From assembly GCA_009782565.1 (NCBI GenBank), contig WRIU01000008.1, positions 1 through 64,000 of the forward strand: a stretch of 64,000 nt of DNA. Reading direction: 5' to 3'. The notes below the pieces were generated by a model. It saw only the letters and a program-made list of their open reading frames with translations. It had not been told where the DNA came from and searched no databases. The position numbers were made by a program, and so were the translations under genes. This stretch comes from Betaproteobacteria bacterium. GTDB taxonomy: Bacteria; Pseudomonadota; Gammaproteobacteria; Burkholderiales; Rhodocyclaceae. Shown here piece after piece: positions 26,593 to 36,900 of the stretch. The number at the start of each line of letters is the position of its first letter. Position 1 is the stretch's first letter.

Positions 26593-27618
26593 ATGAGAGT
26601 GTTAGGGATCGAAACTTCATGCGATGAGACCGGGGTTGCCGTCTTCGATAGCCGGTGCGGCGTACTCGCGCAGGCGCTGCATACGCAGGTCGATCTCCAC
26701 GCGGTGTATGGCGGCGTTGTTCCCGAGCTGGCTTCGCGCGACCATATCCGCTTGTTGCCAGTCCTCATCCGCCAGACTCTGCGCGAAACCGGGTTGGATG
26801 TGGCCGATCTCGATGCGGTTGCGTATACCGCCGGACCGGGATTGGCTGGCGCGCTGCTTGTCGGGGCAAGCGTGGCCGAGGCGATGGCGATGTCTGCCGG
26901 AATTCCGGCTTTGCCTATCCATCATCTCGAAGGGCATCTCCTTTCGCCGCTGCTCTCCGATGACCCTCCGGCGTTTCCATTCGTCGCGCTCCTGGTGTCG
27001 GGCGGGCATACCCAGTTAATGCGGGTTGCCGATGTGGGCGATTACGAATTGCTTGGGGAGACGCTCGATGATGCTGCCGGAGAAGCGTTCGACAAGACGG
27101 CAAAGATTCTCGGCCTCGGCTATCCGGGCGGGCCGCAACTGGCCGCGCTCGCTTCGCGCGGCGAGGCAGGGCGGTTCAAACTGCCGCGCCCGATGCTGCG
27201 CTCCGGCGATTTCGATTTCAGTTTCAGCGGCCTGAAAACGGCAGTGCTCAATGTGGTGTCGTCGCCGGATTGGCGTCCGGAATACCAAGCCAATCTGGCG
27301 GCCGATTTTCAGCAGGCCGTGGTTGATGTGCTGACGGCTAAGACGATGGCCGCGCTGGAACACACGGGAATGCGCGCCCTGGTGGTGGCCGGGGGCGTAG
27401 GGGCTAACCGCGCTTTGCGTGCCGGACTCGATGCCGCTGTCGCCAGGATCGGCGCGCGCGTACATTACCCGGCCCCGGAGCTATGTACCGATAACGGCGT
27501 GATGATCGCGTTTGCAGGGGCGCAACGGTTGGTGCGCGGGGAACTTCCGCCTGCCGATTTGGCGATTCGGGTGCGTCCGCGCTGGCCTCTGGCTGAACTT
27601 ATTCGTCCGGCAGACTAG
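26593..27618 (+). CDS. tsaD: tRNA N6-threonylcarbamoyladenosine transferase TsaD
   Basis: TsaD transfers the threonylcarbamoyl group to A37 of ANN-decoding tRNAs, with TsaB, TsaE and TsaC. The 341-residue protein begins [19 protein letters not shown] and has the metal-binding [12 protein letters not shown] motif, the [17 protein letters not shown] nucleotide-binding segment and [10 protein letters not shown]. It is divergent from rpsU, the normal arrangement in proteobacteria. Confidence 0.97.
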   Translation: MRVLGIETSCDETGVAVFDSRCGVLAQALHTQVDLHAVYGGVVPELASRDHIRLLPVLIRQTLRETGLDVADLDAVAYTAGPGLAGALLVGASVAEAMAMSAGIPALPIHHLEGHLLSPLLSDDPPAFPFVALLVSGGHTQLMRVADVGDYELLGETLDDAAGEAFDKTAKILGLGYPGGPQLAALASRGEAGRFKLPRPMLRSGDFDFSFSGLKTAVLNVVSSPDWRPEYQANLAADFQQAVVDVLTAKTMAALEHTGMRALVVAGGVGANRALRAGLDAAVARIGARVHYPAPELCTDNGVMIAFAGAQRLVRGELPPADLAIRVRPRWPLAELIRPAD

Positions 27619-27686
27619 GTTTTTCCTCTCCCGCAAGCGGGGGAGGGAAGGCACTGGAATAAATCAGCGTTTCTCTAAACGTGCGT

Positions 27687-30600
27687 TCATTGGCTTGGTT
27701 GGGAATTTTCCTGTCTCTGCTTGCCGCCATCCTCACCCTCACGCACGGGTACAGGCGATGAGCCGGTTTTTACGACCACAGGATCGGCCCAACTGCCCGT
27801 GATCCTGTAATCGTAGGAAAACAGCCTCTCAACCGGGCTGCCAAGCGCCTTCTGCGTTATGAAAGCCACCGCGCCTGCAATCGGATTGACGATGGCCGCT
27901 GCGCCGATGGCAACCGTACTGGACAGAGCCGGGCGCACTGTCACCTGCAATTCCTGGGTCTCGGCAGTAATATCGGTCTGCCCTCTCATCCGCACCCGCG
28001 CTGCCGGGCCAACGATTTCGATGCCATCGCTACGCATCATGCCCCCGGAAACTGTGGTCTTGCCCTCGATACGGTCGAAAACGAACCCTTCGGAAAACAC
28101 ATCACGAAAATCCAGCGTTAGCCGACGTGGCAATGCCTGCAAGCTGAGAACGCCAAGCAAGCGCCCGACGCCAGGTTCGAGACGATTAAAACGGCCGTTC
28201 CTGGCATCAAGTTCGATCTGCCCGGAAAGCGTTGGGTAGTCGATACGGGTCGGCGAGCTGTCCCAATCGAGTTTCCCGGCGAGCCTCGCTTGCCCGCCCT
28301 GCACGATGTCGCTGTACCCCAATGCTGTGGCGAAGCGGCCAACATCGGTGACATCCAGGGTGAAATCGAGCGTACTGTGCTGTGCGCCGGGTTGCCAGAG
28401 GCCGTTTCCGGAAAACTGTGCATCGGAATGACGGATGGAAAAGTTATCGAGCTGCCATGCGCCTTTCTGGTTGGTGGCCCGTACTTCGAGCCGCCCCAGT
28501 TCGCGCGCGCCAACGGCGAACTCTTCCGCCCGCACATCAAGTCCCGGCAACCCGCGAGGAGGGGGCGCGCTGGATGAACCGTTCCTCTGATGAGCGCCGC
28601 TGTCTTCGTCCCCCGACAGAGCCAACCGGCTCAGGCGCGCCGACAGCACGCCATCCCCCTCGCGCCTCCAGGAGATGACACCCTGCGCCTCTTTGCTGTC
28701 TAGATGCGCCGTCCAACTTTCGGCATTGTTTGCCGCGCGCAGGTGCAACGCATTGAAGGTATATCCAAAAGCGCGTACTTGCTGGGCATCGAGCATGACG
28801 CTCGTCAGTAGTGGCGGTGCCCCATCGCCCCGGCCACTGTCCTCGCTCTCGGTATCACCCTCACTCTCGCCCGTGGTCAGGGACCATTGCCAAGCATCCA
28901 TATCCAGCGTATCGAGCAAGGCTGCAACATGTACCCCGCCATTGGAAGACGTCGGCGTTGGGCGGCGCAGTCCTACCCCGCCGCGTATTTCCCCGGCTGT
29001 ATTGCGCTCAAGTACAGCTTCCAGCCCGACGATGCCCATTTTTACCGTAACCGACTGGGGTTTTCCCGCTCCTTGAGAAGCCGCCATGACCTCCAGTGGC
29101 CAGGCGTCATCGGCTTCCTTGGCGAAAGGCGCAGGCAAGCGTGAATGCAGCCCCTTGAGATCGGAGCGTACAGCGATTCTGCCGTTATTCTGGCTGAAAA
29201 CCATCTCGGCACTCCACGGCGTATTTCCACCGATCCATCTCAGTATCGGCCAACCGAACGCCTCACGAGCCGCCGCCGCTTCCACTTGCCCGCGCGCGCT
29301 CAGTTCCAGCCCTCCCGCACCCGTCTTGCCCTTGATCGTACACTCCCCGCCAAGCAGGCGGCCACGGATGGAAAGCGTATTCAGCCCATCCCCGGTAAAG
29401 CCCAGGTTGCCCTCGGCGGCTTCCAGAGCAGGCCCGAAGGCGATTCCGTCCAAGCGGACGCGGTTGGCGGCAAAACGGTATTCCCCGCTGACTTCGGTTT
29501 TGTCGAGATCGTGCAGCGGCATCACCAGTTTGAGGCCGAGTTGACCGTTGCCCTCAGGCCGCAGTGGTTCCGTGAAATTATGCAAACGCGCGGCGAGCGG
29601 GCTTTCGGCGATGAAACGCAGAAAATCCGCGCTCGGCCCGTTCGCCGCCCCTTCTATGGTCATGACCCCTTCCTTGAAGTCAGGAATTTCGACCCTTATA
29701 GGCTCTACCCGGACGCCTAAAATATCTCCGCCACGGGACTCGATCAGGAGCCCCGGCCCCTTGAAGTGCAGTTCCCCATCGAGACGGTCGAGCGCTGGCC
29801 AGCCTTTGGCGTAATCAAGACGGCCATTGCTTGCCTGAACAACCACAGAGAACACCCCGTCTTTCCCGTCCCGAAACGGGAAACGGTCCAATGACCCTTT
29901 AAGTTTCACTTCCGCACCGGTTATGCTGGCGCGCGTAATCGCGCCCTTTATCCAGTTATGGACATTTTCTCCGGCAATAATGGGTATGTAGCGCCACACC
30001 GCCGCACCTTGGGCGCGGGTCAGCCTACCGGTAATATCTATTTCACCGGAGCCGCTTTCCGCTGGCCAATAGCTGCCCTTGGCCCGGCCTGCCGCATCAT
30101 CGTTGGCAACCTCGATAGCATCGAGAGTCACTGCTAACTGCCCGCTCTTGCGGTTCCAGCCGCCCGAAGCGTCGAGGCTGGTGACCGGGACACGCGCCTG
30201 CTCGAACACCTTGGGGAAATCGACGTAACTGTCCCGGCTGGAAAACACGAATTCCCCCTCCCGGCTATTGCCTTTGATCCGTCCCGACATGTTTCCCATG
30301 CCCGGTATAATGCCGCGCGCCGTCAGGCCGATGCCTTCAAATTCCGTATTGATTTTCCAGTCCTGCAAAGCGCCGGATTCGCCCTCCCATTCGAACGAAA
30401 GCGCCCGCAAGCGCCCCTTTGGATTGAATTCGTCCAACAACGCGCGCGCATTTTCATATTTGTCGAGTGGCAGGCTTCTGGACAACTGGATGAACGTTGC
30501 CAGGTCTATCAAGGAAACCGAAAGCGCGCCCCCATCCAATATGCTGTCAGCGGTATTGTGCAATTCGAGCCTGACATCGATGGGTGCGCCCAGACTGACT

Positions 30601-31655
30601 TCCTTGGACTCCAGCCACAAACTGCGTGCACCGAACGCCACGCTTTTGGGCGTTTGACTCGCCAGCACTCGCCCGCTGAGGCGGTCAAACTGCAATGGAG
30701 CCAAACCGGGCGCCAATGTGGTTTCTATGCCTGTCAGGTCCAAATCCGCGCTCAGGCTGACTGTCCCCTCGCCATTGCTATCGAGCAGTAGGTTCACACG
30801 GCCACGCCCCTTGCAGGGAACCGGATAGTCCACCCACGCCGACCAGCCGCCGAGATCGGCGTTTTCGAGTCCGATGGAAAGTTGTCCGGCAAGCTTATCC
30901 AGCGTGGCGAAATCGTAGCGGCGCACATCGCCGCGTATATCAAACTTTGCCGCCAGTTCTTCGGGAGGGCGTGCCTGGAGTTCCAGGTGATGGCTGAAAA
31001 GACCCCGCTCAAAAGAAAATTGCACTTCGGCCAGGCGCAACGGTGGCGCGGCGCGCAAACCATCGTCCCAGACCAGGGTAGCGTCGCGCACCACGATCCG
31101 GGACTGATCGAACAACCAGGCAATGGGGTTGCCGCGCCCCATCGCATTCGGTTCCATGCGGATGCCCGCCACGGTGAAAACACCGTCCTTGTCACGCGCA
31201 AGACCAACTTCCGGTCCGATGATCTCCAACGCGCGGAAATAGGGCATCCAGCGTGGCAAGGACATCCATGACAGCGTCGCTTCGACCCGTTCCAGCCGCA
31301 GCGCCTCGCTTTCCCCGGAACGAATCGTCAATCCGCCCAAGCGCAAGCGGGGCCGCAATCCGGCCCAATCCGCTTCCAGGCGCTCGATACTCACCGGCGC
31401 GCCGACCGCGCCGGAAAGTTTTGCGGCAACCCACTCGCGGTTTTCTCCAAGCCAGGGGAACAGCCAGGCGCGCGCTACAACGTACAGGAGGCCGCACGCG
31501 ACGCAGCCTGCCAGGGACAGCCACCCCAAGATGCGCGCCAGACGCCGCAAAACGGCAGACTGCCAGACAGAGCGCCACAAAATGAAATGTCGAACAGGGT
31601 GTTTTTGGGCAGACGTTTCGGCAAGAAATGGAAACCTGGTGTCCTCGGCGCTCAT
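27687..31655 (-). CDS. yhdP: YhdP family / TIGR02099 AsmA-like envelope protein
   Basis: This is a very large (1322-residue) inner-membrane-anchored protein of the AsmA/TamB-like class thought to bridge lipids to the outer membrane. A single transmembrane helix lies at about residues 38-62, preceded by a basic cytosolic tail. The start of the periplasmic part (SGAVGAPVSIERLEADWAGL) and the C-terminal AsmA-like segment (VRMRGQTDITAETQELQVTV, then GSWADPVVV) fit YhdP. It is convergent with tsaD and divergent from glnE. Confidence 0.9.
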   Translation of the reverse strand: MSAEDTRFPFLAETSAQKHPVRHFILWRSVWQSAVLRRLARILGWLSLAGCVACGLLYVVARAWLFPWLGENREWVAAKLSGAVGAPVSIERLEADWAGLRPRLRLGGLTIRSGESEALRLERVEATLSWMSLPRWMPYFRALEIIGPEVGLARDKDGVFTVAGIRMEPNAMGRGNPIAWLFDQSRIVVRDATLVWDDGLRAAPPLRLAEVQFSFERGLFSHHLELQARPPEELAAKFDIRGDVRRYDFATLDKLAGQLSIGLENADLGGWSAWVDYPVPCKGRGRVNLLLDSNGEGTVSLSADLDLTGIETTLAPGLAPLQFDRLSGRVLASQTPKSVAFGARSLWLESKEVSLGAPIDVRLELHNTADSILDGGALSVSLIDLATFIQLSRSLPLDKYENARALLDEFNPKGRLRALSFEWEGESGALQDWKINTEFEGIGLTARGIIPGMGNMSGRIKGNSREGEFVFSSRDSYVDFPKVFEQARVPVTSLDASGGWNRKSGQLAVTLDAIEVANDDAAGRAKGSYWPAESGSGEIDITGRLTRAQGAAVWRYIPIIAGENVHNWIKGAITRASITGAEVKLKGSLDRFPFRDGKDGVFSVVVQASNGRLDYAKGWPALDRLDGELHFKGPGLLIESRGGDILGVRVEPIRVEIPDFKEGVMTIEGAANGPSADFLRFIAESPLAARLHNFTEPLRPEGNGQLGLKLVMPLHDLDKTEVSGEYRFAANRVRLDGIAFGPALEAAEGNLGFTGDGLNTLSIRGRLLGGECTIKGKTGAGGLELSARGQVEAAAAREAFGWPILRWIGGNTPWSAEMVFSQNNGRIAVRSDLKGLHSRLPAPFAKEADDAWPLEVMAASQGAGKPQSVTVKMGIVGLEAVLERNTAGEIRGGVGLRRPTPTSSNGGVHVAALLDTLDMDAWQWSLTTGESEGDTESEDSGRGDGAPPLLTSVMLDAQQVRAFGYTFNALHLRAANNAESWTAHLDSKEAQGVISWRREGDGVLSARLSRLALSGDEDSGAHQRNGSSSAPPPRGLPGLDVRAEEFAVGARELGRLEVRATNQKGAWQLDNFSIRHSDAQFSGNGLWQPGAQHSTLDFTLDVTDVGRFATALGYSDIVQGGQARLAGKLDWDSSPTRIDYPTLSGQIELDARNGRFNRLEPGVGRLLGVLSLQALPRRLTLDFRDVFSEGFVFDRIEGKTTVSGGMMRSDGIEIVGPAARVRMRGQTDITAETQELQVTVRPALSSTVAIGAAAIVNPIAGAVAFITQKALGSPVERLFSYDYRITGSWADPVVVKTGSSPVPVREGEDGGKQRQENSQPSQ

Positions 31656-31829
31656 CTTTCAGCATCCAACAAATATCGCGCCCCTGGTTCGCAATACCGC
31701 AAACATGCGGCCGCGCGGACACACCGCTAATAGTAATTGTCTTTACCCACGGACAAAATACCGGACAAACACTTACACGCTTACCCTTACGATAAAGGTG
31801 GTATTTTAACAATAACGCAAGGACTTCCG

Positions 31830-34529
31830 ATGCCGCCCGACCTCCCCGCGTCAGAGATCATCTGCCGCGCAACGCGCAAGTCGCGCTTTCTGCAACGCAT
31901 GCTCGACAGCCGTCCCTGGCTGTCTGCTTGCTTGGCTGACGGCCTTGGACAAACTCTCGGCAGCGATGCCATGCGCGCCTTCATTGCCTGTCGAGGCAGT
32001 GACGAGGCGCAACTGCGCCCAACCCTGCGCCAGTTGCGGACTTGGGTGCTGTGCCATCTGGCCGTGCGCGACCTTGAAGGCATGGCCAATTTGGCCGAAG
32101 TCACCGAAACCATGACTGAACTGGCCGAAGTCGCCGTCCGCCATGCCCACGACACGCTGCGCGCCCCGCTCCTGGCGCGATACGGCGCGCCCCGCTCACC
32201 TTCCGGCGAAGAACAAGAACTGCTCATCATCGGCATGGGCAAGCTCGGAGGCCGGGAACTCAACGTCAGTTCCGACATCGACCTCATCTTCCTCTATCCA
32301 GAGGATGGCAGCACCACAGGGCCGAAAGTTATCGACAACTTTGAATTTTTCGAGCGCCTCGGCAAACAGATTATTGGCGCATTGGCCGAAATCACCGAGC
32401 ACGGGCAGGTGTTCCGCGTCGACATGCGCCTTCGCCCCAACGGCGAATCCGGGCCACTGGTGGCAAATTTCGACATGCTGGAAAACTACTTCGTCACCCA
32501 GGGCCGGGAGTGGGAACGCTATGCCTGGATCAAGGCACGGGTCATCGTCGGCAAGCGCGCGGAAGAACTGCAAACCATTTCACGCCCCTTCGTCTTCCGC
32601 AAATACCTCGATTTCGGCGCCATCAGCGCCATGCGCGCCCTCCACGCCCAGATACGGCGCGAAGTCGCGCGGCTTGAGCGTGCCCACAACATCAAGCTCG
32701 GCCCCGGCGGCATCCGCGAAATCGAATTCATTGCCCAGGTATTTCAGCTCATCCGGGGTGGCCGCGACCAAACCCTTCAAATACGTCCTACCCTCCAGGC
32801 GCTCGACCGCCTCGCTGCGCGCGGCATCCTCCAGCCCGGCGCAGCCGAAGAACTCGGCTGCGCCTACATCTTCCTGCGTCGGCTCGAACACCGGCTGCAA
32901 TACCTCGACGACGCTCAGACCCACGACCTACCGGAAAACGAGGCGGATCTTGCCCTCATTGCCGAAACAATGGGTTTTGCCTCCCACGCCGAGTTCCTTG
33001 AAGAGTTGGAGAGCCACCGCGCCGCCGTCAGCCGCCACTTTGAAGCCATCTTCGGCGAACCGGACGCTCCGGACGACGATCCCCAACAACTTGCTGCCGT
33101 TTGGCAAAACGCTGCCGAAACCACCCAGGCCGCCGCCGCGCTGGCCAAACTTGGCTACAGCGCTCCGCAAACTACCGCCGCGCGGCTGGCCGCCTCGCGC
33201 ACGGGGTCACGCTACAACCAGTTGCCGGACAATATCCGCAGCCGGTTCGATGCCCTCATCCCACGCATGATTTCCGCCGCCGCATCCACCCCTGAGCCGG
33301 ACGGCACCCTGGCACGCTGCCTCGACCTGCTCGACAGCATCGCCCGGCGCGGCGCTTACCTCGCCCTGTTGCAACAATATCCCCAAGCCATGCGCCGCTT
33401 GGTCGACCTCATCGGCGCGTCGCGCTGGGCCGCGCAATATCTTGGCTATCACCCGATCCTGCTCGACGACCTGCTCGGCGCGCGCGACCTGACGGCCATG
33501 CCCGACTGGCAGCAATTCAGGCGCGGACTCGCCGCCGAACTGGACACCATCGAACCGGACACTGAACAGCAGATGGACTTGATGCGCGAGCGGCATCACA
33601 CCCAAGTATTCCACCTGCTCCTCCAGGACATCGCCGGGTCGCTTACGGTCGAAAAACTTGCCGATCACCTCTCCATGCTGGCAGACATCATGGTTGGCCT
33701 CGCCATTCCTCTGTGCTGGCGAAAAATGAAAACACGCCACCGCGACGACCCCCAACTTGCCGTCATTGGCTACGGCAAACTCGGCGGCAAGGAATTGGGC
33801 TATGCCTCCGACCTCGACATCATCTTCCTCTACGACGACGAACACATTGATGCGGGCGACTTCTACGCCCGGCTGGCGCAGCGGGTCAGATCATGGCTGT
33901 CGAGCCGTTCCCCCGCCGGCATCCTGTTTGAAACCGACCTGCGGCTGCGCCCAAACGGCGAATCCGGCCTCGTTGCCTGCTCGCTCGCCACCTTCCAAAA
34001 ATACCAGTTCGAGTCGGCCTGGGTCTGGGAACACCAAGCACTGACCCGCGCCCGCTTCGTTGCGGGCGACCCGGCGCTGGGCGAGAAATTCGAGCGCATC
34101 CGCGAAGACGTCCTGCGCCTGCCGCGCGACAGGCAGACCCTTCGCGGCGAAGTCATCGCCATGCGCGACAAGATGCGCGCCGCCCATGCGGGGAAAAGCC
34201 CGCTCTTCGACCTCAAACACGACCCCGGCGGCCTCGTTGACGTCGAATTTCTGATTCAATACCTGATACTCGGCTATGCCCACGAACACGCGGAACTCAC
34301 AGGCAACCTCGGCAACATCGCGCTTCTTGGCATTGCCGCAGGACTCAAGCTGATTCCCGCCGATCTCGCCGCTGCCTGCGCCAATACCTATCGGGAACTG
34401 CGCCAGCGCCAGCACCGGCAGCGCCTCAACGAACTCCCCTCCCGCATCCCACAATCCGACACGGCAGCCCTGCGCGAGCCGGTACGGGCACTATGGCGGG
34501 AAGTATTTGGGGAGGCCGCCCCGGACTAA
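31830..34529 (+). CDS. glnE: Bifunctional glutamine synthetase adenylyltransferase/adenylyl-removing enzyme
   Basis: GlnE controls glutamine synthetase by adding AMP (C-terminal half) or removing it (N-terminal half) in response to PII and glutamine. The 899 residues contain both nucleotidyltransferase motifs, GGRELNVSSDIDLIFLY and GGKELGYASDLDIIFLYDD. AAGGA with a six-base spacer selects the ATG at 31830 over an earlier in-frame codon. The last codons are part of a 10-bp stem hairpin shared with the mltA side. Confidence 0.95.
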   Translation: MPPDLPASEIICRATRKSRFLQRMLDSRPWLSACLADGLGQTLGSDAMRAFIACRGSDEAQLRPTLRQLRTWVLCHLAVRDLEGMANLAEVTETMTELAEVAVRHAHDTLRAPLLARYGAPRSPSGEEQELLIIGMGKLGGRELNVSSDIDLIFLYPEDGSTTGPKVIDNFEFFERLGKQIIGALAEITEHGQVFRVDMRLRPNGESGPLVANFDMLENYFVTQGREWERYAWIKARVIVGKRAEELQTISRPFVFRKYLDFGAISAMRALHAQIRREVARLERAHNIKLGPGGIREIEFIAQVFQLIRGGRDQTLQIRPTLQALDRLAARGILQPGAAEELGCAYIFLRRLEHRLQYLDDAQTHDLPENEADLALIAETMGFASHAEFLEELESHRAAVSRHFEAIFGEPDAPDDDPQQLAAVWQNAAETTQAAAALAKLGYSAPQTTAARLAASRTGSRYNQLPDNIRSRFDALIPRMISAAASTPEPDGTLARCLDLLDSIARRGAYLALLQQYPQAMRRLVDLIGASRWAAQYLGYHPILLDDLLGARDLTAMPDWQQFRRGLAAELDTIEPDTEQQMDLMRERHHTQVFHLLLQDIAGSLTVEKLADHLSMLADIMVGLAIPLCWRKMKTRHRDDPQLAVIGYGKLGGKELGYASDLDIIFLYDDEHIDAGDFYARLAQRVRSWLSSRSPAGILFETDLRLRPNGESGLVACSLATFQKYQFESAWVWEHQALTRARFVAGDPALGEKFERIREDVLRLPRDRQTLRGEVIAMRDKMRAAHAGKSPLFDLKHDPGGLVDVEFLIQYLILGYAHEHAELTGNLGNIALLGIAAGLKLIPADLAAACANTYRELRQRQHRQRLNELPSRIPQSDTAALREPVRALWREVFGEAAPD

Positions 34530-34542
34530 AGGCCGGGGCGGC
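34515..34542. terminator. Strong hairpin between convergent glnE and mltA
   Basis: A perfect 10-bp stem (34515-34524 with 34533-34542) spans the glnE stop. It has no long U-tract but sits where a bidirectional terminator is expected. Its core CCCC-N4-T-x-x-A-GGCC-GGGG pattern recurs near 35,954, so it is probably a dispersed palindromic repeat doing terminator duty. Confidence 0.55.
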
Positions 34543-34559
34543 TCAAAACCGTCAGACGA

Positions 34560-35723
34560 TCAGTTTGATCCCTTGGGCCACAAGACCCACATTTTTCCCT
34601 GTTGGCGCATCTTTCCAGCCTGTTCGCCGGCCTCATCACCGAACCCCCAGAAAAAATCGGCTCGAACAGCGCCCTTGATCGCTCCGCCAGTATCCTGTGC
34701 CATGACCAAGCGATTGAGCGGCTTGTCCGACAGCGGCCATGTAGTAGAGAGAAATACCGGCGCGCCAAGCGGGACATAGGCCGGATCGACGGCAATGCTG
34801 CGCTCGGCGTAGAGCGGCACGCCCAGCGCCCCAACAGGCCCCCCTTCCCCGATGGGCATCTCGCGGAAAAAGACATAGCGCGGGTTGCTGTTGAGCAATT
34901 CATCGAGGCGCTGCGGATTGCGGCGCGTCCATTGGCGGATGCCTTCCATCGTGGCCTGATTGGCGGCAAGTTCCCCGCGATCGATGAGCCAACGCCCGAT
35001 GGAACGGTAAGGATGGCCGTTATGCTCGGCGAAACCGACGCGCACCCGGCTACCATCGGGCAGTTCGACCTGTCCGGAACCCTGCACCTGGAGGAAGAAC
35101 AAATCTACCGGATCAGCCGCCCACAACAGGACGCGGGCGGGCAGTCTGCCCTCGGCGCGGCGCTTTTCCAGTTCCGCACGCGTCCAGTAGGGAACGACCT
35201 TCTTGCCTGCCGACCACATGTCACTGGGCGGCGCAAGGATCGGCCACCGCGTTCCGGGCAGCGGCGTCCTGCTGCCATGGATCAGCGGTTCGTAATAGCC
35301 AGTAACAAGCCCCTGTACGCTGCCATTGCCCGCGACTGACTGCCGGGGCACAAAACGCTGTTCAAAGAACTGGCGCGCTTCCCGATCAGACAGCGTATCG
35401 GGCAGCACGGCGGCGGCGGCGCAGACCGCCACCCAAGCGGGCTTACGGCCAATGGCGCGACAGGACTCACGGAACGCCGACCAGGCCGCACCCAGGTCGT
35501 CGCTGTCCCAACCCGGCAAATCGTTCCAGTGCGCCTCGCGCCAGACGGAAGGAACATTGGCCGGGGTAGAGGGAGGCATGGACGAAGTAGACGGGCGTGG
35601 AGATGTACGCGCACTCGTCCCCGGAGAACCCGTTTCCGGTGGCAACTGCTGACAAGCGGCTGAAACGACGGCAACGGCGACAGATACGAAGGAAGCAAGT
35701 CGATGACGGGAGAGCAGGTTCAT
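34560..35723 (-). CDS. mltA: Membrane-bound lytic murein transglycosylase A
   Basis: MltA cleaves peptidoglycan glycan strands, releasing 1,6-anhydro products, while anchored in the outer membrane. The 387 residues start with a lipoprotein signal (lipobox VSAAC, Cys about residue 24). The MltA barrel (VTGYYEPLIHGSRT and GSGQVELPDGSRVRVGFAEH) is followed by the 3D domain (AVDPAYVPLGAPVFL, MAQDTGGAIKGAVRADFFWG) with its aspartates. It is divergent from the DUF815 gene. Confidence 0.95.
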   Translation of the reverse strand: MNLLSRHRLASFVSVAVAVVSAACQQLPPETGSPGTSARTSPRPSTSSMPPSTPANVPSVWREAHWNDLPGWDSDDLGAAWSAFRESCRAIGRKPAWVAVCAAAAVLPDTLSDREARQFFEQRFVPRQSVAGNGSVQGLVTGYYEPLIHGSRTPLPGTRWPILAPPSDMWSAGKKVVPYWTRAELEKRRAEGRLPARVLLWAADPVDLFFLQVQGSGQVELPDGSRVRVGFAEHNGHPYRSIGRWLIDRGELAANQATMEGIRQWTRRNPQRLDELLNSNPRYVFFREMPIGEGGPVGALGVPLYAERSIAVDPAYVPLGAPVFLSTTWPLSDKPLNRLVMAQDTGGAIKGAVRADFFWGFGDEAGEQAGKMRQQGKMWVLWPKGSN

Positions 35724-35768
35724 GGCGCAAAGAGGTAAACTGAATGGATGGATTCAATGCCCATTGTA

Positions 35769-35790
35769 CCGGCATACCGGCGAATGCCGG
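35769..35790. repeat. 7-bp-stem palindrome in the mltA/DUF815 gap
   Basis: CCGGCAT (35769-35775) pairs perfectly with ATGCCGG (35784-35790), in the style of dispersed chromosomal palindromes. Its role is unknown; it is between two divergent starts. Confidence 0.5.
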
Positions 35791-35836
35791 GAACTCCGGA
35801 CAGAGCGACAGGAAGACGGTGAAAGCACGAAGGTGA

Positions 35837-36826
35837 ATGATGAGCGCAAAAGAACTTGAACACGCGTCGAGCGCAATCCCCGTCATTGATGACGGGGTAA
35901 GCGAGACAGTTGTATATGGAGCCGAAGGCTCCCCTGAACCGTATCGAGGAATCCCCTGCCTTCAGGCCGGGGTGACTCAAACGCTGCTCGCACGCGCAGA
36001 GCGTGTGCTGGCGCGGCTGGAAGCAGTATTGCCCGGCCCGTCCTCCCCCCCGGACTGGAATGCTGCCCATGCTTTCCTGTGGCGCCGCCATCATGGCCGT
36101 GCGCTCTTGCAGCCGGTCACCACGCCTTCCGTCGTCCGCCTGCGGGATTTGCGGAACATCGACGAGCAAAAAGAGCGCATCGAACGTAACACGCGGCAAT
36201 TTCTCGCCGGGCGGCACGCCAACAACGTTTTACTGACCGGCGCGCGCGGCTCAGGTAAATCCTCGCTCGTCAAGGCGCTGCTCGATGGGTACGCCGACAA
36301 GGGGTTGCGGGTGATTGAAGTCGACAAAACCGATCTTGCCGACCTGCCGGAAATCATGGAACTGGTGGCTGCCCGGCCCGAACGGTTCATCGTCTTTTGC
36401 GATGACCTTTCCTTCGAGGAAGGCGAAGCCGCCTACAAGGCACTCAAGAGCGCGCTGGACGGCTCGGTTTCCGGGCTGGCCGACAACGTGCTGATCTACG
36501 CCACATCCAACCGCCGCCACCTGATGCCGGAATACCACGACGAAAACAGGCCGACGCACCACCCCGACGGCGAAATACATCCTGCCGAAGCTATGGAAGA
36601 AAAAATTTCGCTCTCAGACCGTTTTGGGCTGTGGCTGTCTTTCTACCCGTTCGAGCAGGATGAGTACCTTGAAATTGCCACTCATTGGCTGAAGGTTTTC
36701 GGCGTACCGAAAGAGCGCCTCCGGGAAGCGCGCCAGGAGGCGCTGCAATGGGCGCTGCTGCGCGGCTCGCGCTCGGGACGGGTAGCCTGGCAATTTGCGC
36801 GTGATTTCGCGGGGCGGGAAGGCTGA
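35837..36826 (+). CDS. DUF815 family AAA ATPase
   Basis: The 329-residue P-loop ATPase has Walker A LTGARGSGKSSLVKALL, Walker B FIVFCDDLSFEEGE and sensor IYATSNRRHLMPEY, typical of DUF815 proteins, whose cellular role is unclear. The start is uncertain. Codons about 11-45 come from inserted palindromic repeat DNA (35867-35983), while family-like sequence begins at TLLARAERVLARLEAVLP. The GTG at 35972 just after the repeats could be the real start (285 residues), or the repeat has been captured into an extended N-terminus. Confidence 0.85.
   Translation: MMSAKELEHASSAIPVIDDGVSETVVYGAEGSPEPYRGIPCLQAGVTQTLLARAERVLARLEAVLPGPSSPPDWNAAHAFLWRRHHGRALLQPVTTPSVVRLRDLRNIDEQKERIERNTRQFLAGRHANNVLLTGARGSGKSSLVKALLDGYADKGLRVIEVDKTDLADLPEIMELVAARPERFIVFCDDLSFEEGEAAYKALKSALDGSVSGLADNVLIYATSNRRHLMPEYHDENRPTHHPDGEIHPAEAMEEKISLSDRFGLWLSFYPFEQDEYLEIATHWLKVFGVPKERLREARQEALQWALLRGSRSGRVAWQFARDFAGREG
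35867..35891. repeat. Dispersed 25-bp repeat, copy 1
   Basis: The 25 bases starting TCGAGCGCAATCCCCGTCAT are identical to the reverse complement of 60746-60770; both are preceded by ACTTGAACA. Here the repeat continues into a CCCCGTCA-TTGA-TGACGGGG hairpin and is followed by a second hairpin at about 35,954-35,973. It lies inside the predicted DUF815 reading frame. Confidence 0.8.
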
Positions 36827-36900
36827 AAACTAATCCAGCATGTACTGTGGCTGGGTCAGGCTTTCCGCTGGGTCGATGAAAGAAACCAAGCAAATGAGCT

